From NCBI RefSeq assembly GCF_025195125.1, contig NZ_JAMGSL010000010.1, positions 62,001 through 126,000 of the forward strand: DNA of 64,000 bases, read 5' to 3'. Below the pieces are notes generated by a model, which ran no database searches, had not been told where the DNA came from, and worked only from the letters and a program-made list of their open reading frames with translations. Below are positions 31,254 to 40,516 of the stretch, piece after piece; the stretch's first letter is position 1; every line of letters starts with the position of its first letter. Made by a program: the position numbers and the translations under genes. The DNA is from Streptomyces sp. Je 1-79. GTDB lineage: Bacteria; Actinomycetota; Actinomycetes; Streptomycetales; Streptomycetaceae.

Positions 31254-33530
31254 TCAGTCCTTGGGGCTGAACGTGGCGAACGCGGTGTCCCGCAGCGTCT
31301 TGCACGCGGCGGCGTTCCACTCGTCCGCCTTGCAGCTGACCATGATCGAGTAGCCGTGCGTGGCGTCAACCTTGAAGCCCCGGTTGAGTATCCGGACGCG
31401 CATGCCCTTCTCGTTGCGCTCGAACTCCCAGTCGGCGACCGTCGGGTACCCCTTGTACGAGACGGGCTTGATGGCGATGTGGCGGTAGCCGTTGCTGGAG
31501 GCGGAGACTCCGGCCACGGCGGCCGCCCACGCGGCGGCCGCGTCGTCCTTCGGGCTGCTGTTGTAGTCGACCTGGACGCGCGGATATCCGCCGTCGGCGT
31601 TGAAGATCCCGCCCGAGTTCCGGCCCGCTATGCCGTTGAGCTTGAACGTGGACGGCATCGCCATGGAGAAGTGGAACGTGCTGTTGGTCACCATCACGTA
31701 CCCGGCGGGCAGCTGCGTCCCGGGGGTGCCGTTGCTCGGCTTCCCGGAGGGCCGGCCGGTCTGCCCACCCGAACCGGAACCCGAACCGGAACCCGAGCCG
31801 GAGCCGGAACCCGAGCCGGACGGCTGCTCGCCGCCCTGCTCTCCGGGATCGCTCGGGGTCTCTCCCTTGCCCTGGGTGTCTCCGTCGCCCGCCGTGGCCC
31901 CGGCCGAGGCCGCCTTGTCGGAACCCTTGCCGCCGCCCTTGTCGGCCGTACCGTCGTCACCGCCGCCGAGCGCGACGGCGAGGATGGTGCCGAGCAGGGC
32001 GAGGACCACGATCGCCGCGATGATGACGAGGGTGCGGCGCGGCACGACGTCGGTGAGCGAGGCCCGCGCCTGTGCCGGCCTGTTCCCGCCCTGCAGCGGC
32101 TCCGGCCTGGGCTTGGGCCGCTGCTCGGACCGCGCCGAGGCGGCCGCGTTGCGCACGGACTTCAGCGCGCCGCGCATCCGCTCGGCGGCCACGTCCGTGG
32201 CCTTCCCCTTCGGGGCGGCCTTCGGCTTCCTCGGCAGCTCCGGCGGCACCGGAGGCAACGGCACGACCCGGGTCGCCTCGGGCGACGGCTCGGGCTCCAC
32301 CGGGGCGGGCGCGGGCGCGTCCAGCACGGCCCGGAGCAGCACGCGCGCGCCGGCGTCGTCGAGCCGCTGGTCCGGGTCCTTGGCCAGCAGACCGTAGATG
32401 ACCTGCTCCAGCAGCGGCCCCGCGTTCTTCGGCGGGTCGACGGGCTCGGTCATCACGGCGGTGAGCGTCGCGATCGCGGAACCCTTGTCGTACGGCGGGC
32501 TCCCCTCGACGCTCGCGTACAGGAGTCCGCCCAGCGACCACATGTCCGCCGCCGGTCCGGGCTTGTGGCCGCGGGCCCGCTCGGGCGAGATGTAGGAGGG
32601 CGCGCCGACGAGCATGCCGGTGGAGGTGATCGACGGGTCGCCCTCGACCTGGGCGATGCCGAAGTCGGTGAGGACGACGCGGCCGTCCTCGGCGATCAGC
32701 ACGTTGGACGGCTTCACGTCGCGGTGCAGGATGCCCTGGCGGTGCGCGGAGCGCAGCACGTCGAGGATCGCGAGACCGACCTCGGCGGCGCGGTGCGGCG
32801 TGAGCGTGCCGTCCTCACGGACCGCGTCGGCGAGGGACTTGCCCTCGATGAGCTCCATGACGATCCACGGGCGGTCGTCCTCGTCGACCACGTCGTAGAC
32901 GGTCACGGCGCCGTTGTTACGGATCCGGGCGATGGCCTTCGCCTCGCGCAGGGTCCGGGTGATGAGGCGTCGCTTCTCGTCCTCGTCGATGCTGTTGGGG
33001 AAGCGGAGCTCCTTGACGGCGACGGTCCGGCCGAGGGTCTCGTCGACCGCGCGCCACACGGTGCCCATGCCGCCGCGCCCGAGGACGCCGTCGAGGCGGT
33101 ACCGGCCGGCGAGCAGACGCTCCTCGGTCGTGGCACCGGCACGCTCGGACGCACCGGAGCGCCCGCTGCCCGCGGGCTTCCTGAGCCTCGGCGCATCGGC
33201 CTTCGGCTTCGCGCCGGAGACCCCGGCCGCCCTCTCCGGCTCGGGCGCCTTCTCCAACGCCGCTGCCTTCTCCGACCCGGGCGCCTTCTCCGGTGTGCCA
33301 GGCGCCTTGTCCGACCCCGCCGCCTTCTCCGACCCGGCTGCCTTGTCCGGCGCGCCGGGCGTGGCCTCGGCGGTGCCGTCGGCCGTCACCGCTTCCGTGC
33401 CGGACTTCACGTCCGGCTCCGCCTCACGTGCCGCGGGAACCACACCCCGGTCGCCGTCGGTTCCGGCACCCGCGCCGGCGTCCCGCCGAGGGTCCCGCGC
33501 CGTGTCCCGCGACTGCTCCGCCTCCGACAT
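31254..33530 (-). CDS. Membrane Ser/Thr protein kinase with repetitive N-terminal extension
   Basis: Encodes 758 residues from the ATG at 33530, with GAGGGG upstream. Residues 60-105 are repeats of the type EKAxGS. The kinase domain (about 144-400) is intact: GRGGMGTVWR, Lys173 in VAVKEL, HRDVKPSN with Asp271, DFG at 289-291. A membrane helix follows (about 515-540), then a Gly/Ser linker (GSGSGSGS run, near 31780) and an extracellular domain of about 150 residues with two late Cys (SCKADEWNAAACKT). It starts the three-gene kinase run; gaps of 163 and 103 bp separate the three genes. Confidence 0.93.
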   Translation of the reverse strand: MSEAEQSRDTARDPRRDAGAGAGTDGDRGVVPAAREAEPDVKSGTEAVTADGTAEATPGAPDKAAGSEKAAGSDKAPGTPEKAPGSEKAAALEKAPEPERAAGVSGAKPKADAPRLRKPAGSGRSGASERAGATTEERLLAGRYRLDGVLGRGGMGTVWRAVDETLGRTVAVKELRFPNSIDEDEKRRLITRTLREAKAIARIRNNGAVTVYDVVDEDDRPWIVMELIEGKSLADAVREDGTLTPHRAAEVGLAILDVLRSAHRQGILHRDVKPSNVLIAEDGRVVLTDFGIAQVEGDPSITSTGMLVGAPSYISPERARGHKPGPAADMWSLGGLLYASVEGSPPYDKGSAIATLTAVMTEPVDPPKNAGPLLEQVIYGLLAKDPDQRLDDAGARVLLRAVLDAPAPAPVEPEPSPEATRVVPLPPVPPELPRKPKAAPKGKATDVAAERMRGALKSVRNAAASARSEQRPKPRPEPLQGGNRPAQARASLTDVVPRRTLVIIAAIVVLALLGTILAVALGGGDDGTADKGGGKGSDKAASAGATAGDGDTQGKGETPSDPGEQGGEQPSGSGSGSGSGSGSGSGSGGQTGRPSGKPSNGTPGTQLPAGYVMVTNSTFHFSMAMPSTFKLNGIAGRNSGGIFNADGGYPRVQVDYNSSPKDDAAAAWAAAVAGVSASSNGYRHIAIKPVSYKGYPTVADWEFERNEKGMRVRILNRGFKVDATHGYSIMVSCKADEWNAAACKTLRDTAFATFSPKD

Positions 33531-33818
33531 GCGTCCCCTCTGCGATCCCTGATCTTCGCCCGCGTCTGCCGCTTCTCGCGCGATGCGGTAACCCGCCCTG
33601 GAAGAGAGCCCATTGTCTCTCACCCCGGGACCGATCCCGCTCCCGGGTCCGCACTCCGAGAAGTCGGCCCCGCGCGAAAGCGCTCCCGCCAAGGCACCCG
33701 ACGCCGCAGCGCCCCCCTCGGGTTCCGCACCCGTACGAACAGGATGCCGCAGACCCCTCCCAACGGCCCCTTCCGGACGCCCAGTTCGTCCAGAACCGAG
33801 CCGAGTGGACCCGACGGA

Positions 33819-35525
33819 TCAGATCGGGACGATGTCCGGTGCCCCCAGTCGGGCCGCGTCGGCCGTCAGGTCGTCCGGCTGCCGCTGCGACTCCCGCTCC
33901 GCCTCGACCCGCTTCTCGTAGTGCTCCACCTCCTTCTCGATCTGGCGCGCGTCCCAGCCCAGCACCGGGGCCATCAGCTCGGCGCACTCCCGCGCGCTGC
34001 GGGTCCCGCGGTCGAAGGTCTCGATCGAGATCCGGGTGCGCCGGGTCAGGACGTCGTCCAGGTGCCGGGCCCCCTCGTGCGAGGCCGCGTAGACGATCTC
34101 GGCGCGCAGATAGTCGTCCGCCCCGGGCAGGGGTTCGGCCAGACCGGGGTCGGCGGCGATGAGCTCCAGGAGCTCCTCGGTCATCGAGCCGTACCGGTTG
34201 AGCAGATGCTCGACCCGGACGACATGGAGTCCCGTGCTCGCGGCGATCCTCGCCCGGGAGTTCCACAGGGCCCGGTAGCCCTCGGCGCCCAGGAGCGGGA
34301 TGTCCTCGGTGACACAGGCGGCCACCCGCTGGTCGAGCGCGTGCACGGCCTCGTCCACGGCGTCCTTGGCCATCACCCGGTAGGTGGTGTACTTGCCGCC
34401 GGCCACGACGACCAGGCCGGGGACCGGGTGCGCGACGGTGTGTTCGCGCGAGAGCTTGCTCGTGGCGTCCGACTCGCCGGCCAGCAGGGGCCGCAGACCC
34501 GCGTACACCCCCTGGACGTCGTCCCTGGTGAGCGGCGTCGCCAGGACGCTGTTCACATGCTCCAGGAGATAGTCGATGTCGGCGCTGGAGGCGGCCGGAT
34601 GGGCCTTGTCCAGGTCCCAGTCGGTGTCCGTGGTGCCCACGATCCAGTGCCGTCCCCACGGGATCACGAACAGCACGGACTTCTCGGTGCGCAGGATCAG
34701 TCCGGTGCTCGAATGGATACGGTCCTTGGGCACGACCAGATGGATGCCCTTCGACGCCCGTACGTGGAACTGCCCCCGCTCCCCGATGAGCGCCTGGGTG
34801 TCGTCCGTCCACACCCCGGTCGCGTTCACGAGCTGCTTCGCGCGGATCTCGTACTCCCCGCCCGCCTCGACGTCCTGGACCCGGGCGCCGACGACCCGTT
34901 CGCCCTCGCGGAGGAACCCGATCACCCGCGCGCGGCTGGCGACCTGCGCGCCGTAGCTCGCGGCCGTGCGGACGAGGGTGGTGACGAAGCGGGCGTCGTC
35001 CATCTGGGCGTCGTAGTACTGCAACGCGCCGACCAGGGCGTCCTTCTTCAGGCAGGGGGCCACCCGCAGGGCGTTGCGCCGGGAGAGGTGGCGGTGGACC
35101 GGCAGTCCGCGGCCGTGGCCGGAGGAGAGCGACATCGCGTCGTACAGCGCGACGCCCGAGCCCGCGTAGAGCCGCTCCCAGCCCTTGTGCTGCAAGGGGT
35201 AGAGGAAGGGGACGGGCTTCACCAGATGGGGTGCGAGCCGCTCCAGGAGCAGGCCGCGCTCCTTCAGGGCCTCCCGCACCAGCGCGAAGTCCAGCATCTC
35301 CAGATAGCGCAGGCCGCCGTGGATCAGCTTGCTCGACCGGCTGGAGGTGCCGGATGCCCAGTCCCGAGCCTCCACGAGGCCGGTCGAGAGTCCTCTCGTG
35401 ACCGCGTCGAGGGCCGTCCCTGCGCCGACCACGCCGGCGCCCACGACCAGTACGTCCAGTTCACGCTCGGCCATCGCCGCGAGCGCCTCGGCGCGCTCGG
35501 CCGGTCCCAGTGTCGCTGTCCTCAC
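33819..35525 (-). CDS. glpD: Aerobic glycerol-3-phosphate dehydrogenase
   Basis: Encodes 568 residues from the GTG at 35525, with GGGAGG 5 nt upstream. N-terminal FAD motif DVLVVGAGVVGAGTALDAVTRG is followed by the GlpD signature SSKLIHGGLRYLE. Other matches are NATGVWTDD and VVAGGKYTTYRVMAKDAVD. The C-terminal half is the family's helical domain. It oxidises sn-glycerol-3-phosphate to dihydroxyacetone phosphate at the membrane and passes electrons to menaquinone. It is a single gene here, without glpF or glpK. Confidence 0.97.
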   Translation of the reverse strand: MRTATLGPAERAEALAAMAERELDVLVVGAGVVGAGTALDAVTRGLSTGLVEARDWASGTSSRSSKLIHGGLRYLEMLDFALVREALKERGLLLERLAPHLVKPVPFLYPLQHKGWERLYAGSGVALYDAMSLSSGHGRGLPVHRHLSRRNALRVAPCLKKDALVGALQYYDAQMDDARFVTTLVRTAASYGAQVASRARVIGFLREGERVVGARVQDVEAGGEYEIRAKQLVNATGVWTDDTQALIGERGQFHVRASKGIHLVVPKDRIHSSTGLILRTEKSVLFVIPWGRHWIVGTTDTDWDLDKAHPAASSADIDYLLEHVNSVLATPLTRDDVQGVYAGLRPLLAGESDATSKLSREHTVAHPVPGLVVVAGGKYTTYRVMAKDAVDEAVHALDQRVAACVTEDIPLLGAEGYRALWNSRARIAASTGLHVVRVEHLLNRYGSMTEELLELIAADPGLAEPLPGADDYLRAEIVYAASHEGARHLDDVLTRRTRISIETFDRGTRSARECAELMAPVLGWDARQIEKEVEHYEKRVEAERESQRQPDDLTADAARLGAPDIVPI

Positions 35526-35604
35526 CGCTGCCTCCCGTCGTCCCCCTGAGTGATCGGGCTCACAGACTTGATTCTGTCCCGGCCCTCCGACTTCAGCCAC
35601 CGCC

Positions 35605-35613
35605 TGTGGATAA
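35605..35613 (-). other. Single DnaA-box-like sequence
   Basis: TGTGGATAA on the plus strand (TTATCCACA on the minus) matches the classical DnaA box. It lies in the divergent gap between glpD and the UDP-sugar dehydrogenase homologue. With only one copy, it is not an origin. Confidence 0.4.
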
Positions 35614-35751
35614 CACTCGGCGACCTTTGACCACGCAATGCGGCATATCGGTCATATTTACGCCTAGTCTGACATTGCACTCGCCCCGTTCTGTCCACCG
35701 GGCTTGCGCGTCTCGTCCCCTCCGGCTATTGGGAAGGACGGCCCACCCCTC

Positions 35752-36993
35752 ATGCCCGCTGACCTCGCCGTCATCGGCCTCGGCCACCTCGGACTCCCCC
35801 TCGCGCAGGCCGCGATCGCCGCCGGCGTCGACACCGTCGGCTACGACACCGACCCCCGTCCCGTCGCCGAACTCGCCGCCGGCCGCTCGCCCGTCGACGG
35901 CTCCCTCACCGCGTCGGAGATCCGCCGGATGCTCTCGGGGGGCTTCCGGCCCACCACCAACCCGGCCGAGCTCGGCCGGGTCCGAACAGCCGTCATCTGC
36001 GCCCCGGCTCCACTCGGCCCGGACCGGACCCTCGACCTCACCGCCGTCGCCGACGCCGCCCGGGCCCTCGCGGCCAGGCTGCGCCCCCACACCACGGTCC
36101 TGCTGGAATCCCCCGTCCACCCCGGCACCACCGAAGGTGTGCTGAGGGATCTTCTGGAGGAGGGCTCCGGACTCCGCGCGGGCCGCGACTTCCACCTCGC
36201 CTACTCCCCCGGCCGGCTCGACCCCGGAAACCGCGTACACGGCTTCGCCGGCACCCCCAAGGTCATCGGCGGCCTCACCCCGGCCTGCACGGAGTCCGCC
36301 GCCGCCTTCTACGGCCGGCTCACCGACAAGGTCGTACGCGCGCGTGGGCCGCGCGAGGCCGAGACCGTCAAGGTCCTGGAGACCAACTTCCGGCACGTCA
36401 ACATCGCGCTCGTCAACGAGATGGCGGTGCTCTGCCACGAACTCGGCGTCGACCTCTGGGACGTCATCCGCTGCGCCGAGACGAAGCCCTTCGGGTTCCA
36501 GGCCTTCCGCCCCGGCCCTGGCGTCGGCGGACACGGCGTCCCCGTCGACACCGTCGGCACCCACCGCCCGCTCCGCATGGTCGAACTGGCGACCCAGGTC
36601 AACGAGCGCATGCCGCAGTACGTCATCCAGCGCTGCACCACCCTCCTCAACGAGCACGGCAAGTCGGCGCGCAGCGCCCGGGTGCTTCTGCTCGGCGTCA
36701 CGTACAAACCCGATATCGCCGACCGGGAGGGTTCGCCGGCCGACGAGATCGCGCGCCGCCTGATGGACCTGGGCGCGGTGGTCAGTTACCACGACCCGCT
36801 CGTCCCGGACTGGCGTGTCCGCGACCTCCCGGTCCCCCGCGCGGACTCCCTCTACGAGGCCGCCGCCCATGCCGATCTGACAGTCCTTCTGCAGCACCAT
36901 CGCACCTACGACCTCCAGGGTCTGGCGGTCAAGGCCCAACTCCTCCTCGACACCCGCGGCGCCACCCCTGCGGGAGCGGCCCACCGGCTCTGA
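35752..36993 (+). CDS. UDP-glucose/UDP-ManNAc dehydrogenase family protein, catalytic Cys missing
   Basis: Encodes 413 residues from the ATG at 35752, with GGGAAGGA 13 nt upstream. Rossmann start LAVIGLGHLGLPLAQ is normal. It has the central KVLETNFRHVNIALVNE helix and the C-terminal UDP-binding VLLLGVTYKPDIADREGSP. Family members oxidise a UDP-sugar C6 twice using a catalytic Cys in GVGGHCxPVD. Here the motif is GVGGHGVPVD, Gly262 in place of Cys, and the usual SPER glutamate is Gly (YSPGRLDPG). It may be a non-catalytic or only partly active homologue. Confidence 0.85.
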   Translation: MPADLAVIGLGHLGLPLAQAAIAAGVDTVGYDTDPRPVAELAAGRSPVDGSLTASEIRRMLSGGFRPTTNPAELGRVRTAVICAPAPLGPDRTLDLTAVADAARALAARLRPHTTVLLESPVHPGTTEGVLRDLLEEGSGLRAGRDFHLAYSPGRLDPGNRVHGFAGTPKVIGGLTPACTESAAAFYGRLTDKVVRARGPREAETVKVLETNFRHVNIALVNEMAVLCHELGVDLWDVIRCAETKPFGFQAFRPGPGVGGHGVPVDTVGTHRPLRMVELATQVNERMPQYVIQRCTTLLNEHGKSARSARVLLLGVTYKPDIADREGSPADEIARRLMDLGAVVSYHDPLVPDWRVRDLPVPRADSLYEAAAHADLTVLLQHHRTYDLQGLAVKAQLLLDTRGATPAGAAHRL

Positions 36994-37083
36994 ATTCCCA
37001 TGGGCGACTGTCGGAGCGGGCTGCTAGTCTCCGGCTCTTCGATCGCACACCCGTGCGCATGCGTCCCTGGGGGGATCAGCACC

Positions 37084-37575
37084 ATGTCTCAGCCCGTTCC
37101 GCCGCCCGGCAACCCGTTCGCCGACGGCGCCGCGCCCGCTCCGTACCCGGCCGCCCCGGCGCCCGCGCCGGCCCGCAACAACGTGGGCCTGGGCCTGGTG
37201 GCCGCCCTGGTCGCCGCTCTCGTCGCCGCCGGCGTCTACGGCGGCCTCGCCGGAGCCATCGAGCGGGAGATCGGCTGGGCCGCCGTGGGCGTCGGCTTCC
37301 TCGTCGGCTTCGCCGCCGCCAAGGCCGGCGGCAACTACGCGGCCCTTCCGGTGGTCAGCGCCGTGCTCTCCATCGGCGCGGTCTACCTCGGACAGCTCAT
37401 CGGCATCGCGATCATCGGCGGCAAGGAGCTGGACGTCCCCGCGACGGAGATGTTCTTCGGCCACTTCGGTCTCATGACGGAGGCCTGGAGCGAAGGCAAG
37501 GACGCCATGACGTTCGTGTTCCTCGCGGTGGCCGCCGTCGCCGCGTTCGCCGGAGCCAGGAAGGCCGCCCGCTAG
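37084..37575 (+). CDS. Hypothetical membrane protein
   Basis: Encodes 163 residues from the ATG at 37084, GGGGGGATC upstream. A Pro/Ala-rich 35-residue head leads into four hydrophobic segments (about 37-62, 65-82, 87-112, 140-160), with KAGGNYAALP and EREIGW between them. No enzyme motif. It lies 90 bp after the UDP-sugar dehydrogenase homologue on the same strand and ends at a strong terminator, so they may form one transcript. Family not recognised. Confidence 0.78.
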   Translation: MSQPVPPPGNPFADGAAPAPYPAAPAPAPARNNVGLGLVAALVAALVAAGVYGGLAGAIEREIGWAAVGVGFLVGFAAAKAGGNYAALPVVSAVLSIGAVYLGQLIGIAIIGGKELDVPATEMFFGHFGLMTEAWSEGKDAMTFVFLAVAAVAAFAGARKAAR

Positions 37576-37584
37576 GACACCGCG

Positions 37585-37630
37585 TACGGAGAGGGGCCCC
37601 GCACCACCCGGTGCGGGGCCCCTCTCCGTA
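37585..37630. terminator. Bidirectional terminator, 21-bp perfect stem
   Basis: Positions 37585-37605 pair perfectly with 37610-37630 (loop ACCC), between the convergent membrane protein gene and guaB3. The longest perfect hairpin in the window. Confidence 0.9.
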
Positions 37631-37644
37631 GCGACGGAAGAGCG

Positions 37645-38769
37645 TCAGCGCTTGTGCTGCGAGTCCGCGACGGTGACCTCGACGCGCTGGAACTCCTTGA
37701 GCTCGCTGTAGCCCGTCGTGGCCATCGCGCGGCGCAGGGCGCCGAAGAAGTTCATCGAACCGTCCGGGATGTGCGAAGGACCGGTGAGGATCTCCTCGGT
37801 CGTGCCGACGATGCCCAGGTCGACCAGCTTGCCGCGCGGCACGTCCTCGTGGACGGCCTCCATGCCCCAGTGGTGGCCCTTGCCCGGCGCGTCCGTGGCG
37901 CGGGCCAGCGGGGAGCCGATCATGACCGAGTCGGCACCGCAGGCGATCGCCTTCGGCAGGTCGCCCGACCAGCCGACACCGCCGTCCGCGATCACGTGGA
38001 CGTACCGGCCGCCGGACTCGTCCATGTAGTCGCGACGGGCCGCGGCCACGTCGGCGACCGCGGTCGCCATCGGGACCTGGATGCCGAGCACGTTGCGCGT
38101 GGTGTGCGCCGCGCCGCCGCCGAAGCCGACGAGGACACCCGCGGCGCCGGTGCGCATCAGGTGCAGGGCCGCGGTGTACGTGGCGCAGCCGCCGACGATG
38201 ACCGGGACGTCGAGCTCGTAGATGAACTGCTTGAGGTTCAGCGGCTCGGCCGCGCCCGAGACGTGCTCGGCGGAGACCGTCGTGCCGCGGATGACGAAGA
38301 TGTCCACGCCGGCGTCGACGACGGCCTTCGAGAACTGCGCGGTGCGCTGCGGGGAGAGCGCGGCGGCCGTGACCACACCCGAGTCGCGCACCTCCTTGAT
38401 GCGCTGCCCGATCAGCTCTTCCTTGATCGGGGCGGCGTAGATCTCCTGCAGACGGCGGGTCGCGGTGGCCTCGTCCATCTCCGCGATCTCGTCGAGCAGC
38501 GGCTGCGGGTCCTCGTACCGGGTCCACAGCCCTTCGAGGTTCAGGACCCCGAGGCCGCCCAGCTCGCCGATGCGGATGGCGGTCTGCGGCGAGACGACCG
38601 AGTCCATCGGGGCGGCCAGGAAGGGGAGCTCGAAGCGGTAGGCGTCGATCTGCCAGGCGATCGAGACCTCCTTCGGGTCCCGGGTGCGCCGGCTCGGTAC
38701 GACGGCGATGTCGTCGAACGCGTACGCCCTGCGGCCGCGCTTGCCGCGCCCGATCTCGATCTCAGTCAC
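37645..38769 (-). CDS. guaB3: GuaB3 family IMP dehydrogenase-related protein
   Basis: Encodes 374 residues, a TIM barrel of the IMPDH/GMPR superfamily without CBS domains, the actinobacterial GuaB3 type. It opens EIEIGRGKRGRRAYAFDDIAVVPSRRTRDP. Conserved parts are LAAPMDSVVSP, the phosphate-binding region VIADGGVGWSGDLPKAIACGAD and MEAVHEDVPRG. The active-site loop IRGTTVSAEHVSG lacks the GSIC Cys of true IMPDH. Its physiological reaction is uncertain in most actinobacteria. It is the downstream neighbour of guaB, separated by a terminator. Confidence 0.95.
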   Translation of the reverse strand: MTEIEIGRGKRGRRAYAFDDIAVVPSRRTRDPKEVSIAWQIDAYRFELPFLAAPMDSVVSPQTAIRIGELGGLGVLNLEGLWTRYEDPQPLLDEIAEMDEATATRRLQEIYAAPIKEELIGQRIKEVRDSGVVTAAALSPQRTAQFSKAVVDAGVDIFVIRGTTVSAEHVSGAAEPLNLKQFIYELDVPVIVGGCATYTAALHLMRTGAAGVLVGFGGGAAHTTRNVLGIQVPMATAVADVAAARRDYMDESGGRYVHVIADGGVGWSGDLPKAIACGADSVMIGSPLARATDAPGKGHHWGMEAVHEDVPRGKLVDLGIVGTTEEILTGPSHIPDGSMNFFGALRRAMATTGYSELKEFQRVEVTVADSQHKR

Positions 38770-38820
38770 GATGTGTGGCCTTTCCCTCTACGTCTGCGCC
38801 TACCAGTATCCCCGACACAG

Positions 38821-38865
38821 ACGCGTGGGGCGGCTCCGGCCACATGCCGGAACCGCCCCACGCGT
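38821..38865 (-). terminator. Terminator between guaB and guaB3
   Basis: A 20-bp stem with one mismatch (38821-38840 with 38846-38865, loop CACAT) begins 9 bp after the guaB stop on the minus strand. It separates guaB from guaB3. Confidence 0.85.
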
Positions 38866-38874
38866 CGCGCTGCG

Positions 38875-40377
38875 TTACTTCCTGCTGTAGTTCGGCGCCT
38901 CGACCGTCATCTGGATGTCGTGCGGGTGGCTCTCCTTGAGGCCCGCCGAGGTGATCCGGACGAAGCGGCCCTTGGACTCCATCTCCGCGACGGTGGCGGC
39001 GCCGACGTAGCCCATCGTCTGGCGGAGACCGCCGACGAGCTGGTGCAGGACGTTGGAGAGCGGGCCGCGGTAGGGCACCTGACCCTCGACGCCCTCGGGC
39101 ACGAGCTTGTCGTCGGAGGCGACCTCGGCCTGGAAGTAGCGGTCCTTCGAGTACGACCTGCCCTGGCCACGGGACTGCATGGCGCCGAGCGAACCCATTC
39201 CGCGGTACGACTTGAACTGCTTGCCGTTGATGAAGAGCAGCTCGCCGGGCGACTCCTCACAGCCCGCGAGGAGGCTGCCGAGCATCACGGTGTCGGCGCC
39301 GGCGGCGAGCGCCTTGCCGATGTCGCCGGAGTACTGCAGGCCGCCGTCGCCGATCAGCGGGACACCGGCGGGACGGGCCGCGAGAGAGGCCTCGTAGATG
39401 GCGGTGACCTGCGGGACGCCGATGCCGGCGACCACACGGGTGGTGCAGATCGAGCCCGGGCCGACGCCGACCTTGATGCCGTCGACACCGGCGTCGATCA
39501 GCGCCTGCGCGCCGTCACGCGTGGCGACGTTGCCGCCGATCACGTCGACGTTCACGCTCGACTTGATCTTCGCCATCCAGCTCAGGGCGTTGCTGTTGTG
39601 GCCGTGCGAGGTGTCGACGACCAGGAAGTCGACACCGGCGCCGGCGAGCGCCTGGGCGCGCTCCAGCGCCTCGGGGCTCGCGCCCACGGCGGCACCGACG
39701 AGCAGGCGGCCCTCGGCGTCCTTGGCGGCGTTCGGGTACTTCTCCGCCTTGACGAAGTCCTTGACCGTGATCAGGCCCTTGAGCACGCCCTCGTCGTCGA
39801 CGAGCGGCAGCTTCTCGATCTTGTGGCGGCGCAGCAGCTCCATGGCGTCGACGCCGGAGATGCCGACCTTGCCGGTGACCAGCGGCATCGGCGTCATGAC
39901 CTCGCGGACCTGGCGGCTGCGGTCGCTCTCGAAGGCCATGTCGCGGTTGGTCACGATGCCCAGCAGCTTGCCGTCCGGGTTGGTGACGGGGACACCGCTG
40001 ATGCGGAACTTGGCGCACAGGGCGTCCGCCTCGGCGAGCGTCGCCTCCGGGTGCACCGTGATGGGGTCCGTGACCATGCCGGACTCGGAGCGCTTCACCA
40101 GGTCGACCTGGTTGACCTGGTCCTCGACGGAGAGGTTGCGGTGCAGCACGCCGACGCCGCCCAGACGGGCCATCGCGATCGCCATGCGGGACTCGGTCAC
40201 CTTGTCCATCGCCGCCGAGAGCAGCGGGATGTTGACCCGGACGTTGCGTGAGATACGGGACGAGGTGTCGACCGCGTTGGGGAGCACCTCGGATGCTCCC
40301 GGCAGCAGCAGTACGTCGTCGTAGGTCAGCCCGAGTGTCGCGAATTTACCGGGCACTCCGTCGACGTTGACAGTCAT
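38875..40377 (-). CDS. guaB: IMP dehydrogenase
   Basis: Encodes 500 residues from the ATG at 40377 with GGGGAAGG upstream. It converts IMP to XMP with NAD+, the rate-limiting step to GMP. The TIM barrel (GLTYDDVLLLPG, LLSAAMDKVTESRMAIAMA) is interrupted by two CBS domains (about residues 100-215). The catalytic loop GPGSICTTRVVAGIGVPQ contains the active-site Cys, and the flap ends in the conserved YSKDRYF-type segment (GRSYSKDRYFQ). CBS domains bind purine nucleotides and give feedback. It lies between shbA and guaB3, with no purine-riboswitch-like leader seen. Confidence 0.98.
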   Translation of the reverse strand: MTVNVDGVPGKFATLGLTYDDVLLLPGASEVLPNAVDTSSRISRNVRVNIPLLSAAMDKVTESRMAIAMARLGGVGVLHRNLSVEDQVNQVDLVKRSESGMVTDPITVHPEATLAEADALCAKFRISGVPVTNPDGKLLGIVTNRDMAFESDRSRQVREVMTPMPLVTGKVGISGVDAMELLRRHKIEKLPLVDDEGVLKGLITVKDFVKAEKYPNAAKDAEGRLLVGAAVGASPEALERAQALAGAGVDFLVVDTSHGHNSNALSWMAKIKSSVNVDVIGGNVATRDGAQALIDAGVDGIKVGVGPGSICTTRVVAGIGVPQVTAIYEASLAARPAGVPLIGDGGLQYSGDIGKALAAGADTVMLGSLLAGCEESPGELLFINGKQFKSYRGMGSLGAMQSRGQGRSYSKDRYFQAEVASDDKLVPEGVEGQVPYRGPLSNVLHQLVGGLRQTMGYVGAATVAEMESKGRFVRITSAGLKESHPHDIQMTVEAPNYSRK

Positions 40378-40491
40378 GACACCTTCCCCAATGGCCTTGA
40401 TCGGTGCGGATGTCCATGCTAACGGGCCTCGACGGTGTCTCATTCCACGATCAAGATCAGAGAGCAGGTTTGGACGTTCGTACGTGTACGT

Positions 40492-40508
40492 GAGGGCCAC
40501 CGGCCCTC
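40492..40508 (-). terminator. Short hairpin after shbA
   Basis: GAGGGCC/GGCCCTC, 7 bp with ACC loop, 8 bp past the shbA stop on the minus strand. A modest terminator candidate before guaB. Confidence 0.45.
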
Positions 40509-40516
40509 GCCGACCC

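Noticed and set aside
31756..31820. Repetitive GGAACCCGAGCCGGA-type stretch resembling an array
   Set aside because: It encodes the Gly-Ser linker of the kinase in frame; no spacers or repeat-spacer regularity, so not CRISPR.
28307..35549. Long plus-strand frames of about 990 and 1400 codons opposite the kinase and glpD genes
   Set aside because: High-GC shadow frames; the complementary strand encodes clear kinase and GlpD motifs.
35605..35613. DnaA box as sign of a replication origin
   Set aside because: Single copy, no cluster of boxes and no dnaA/dnaN genes nearby.
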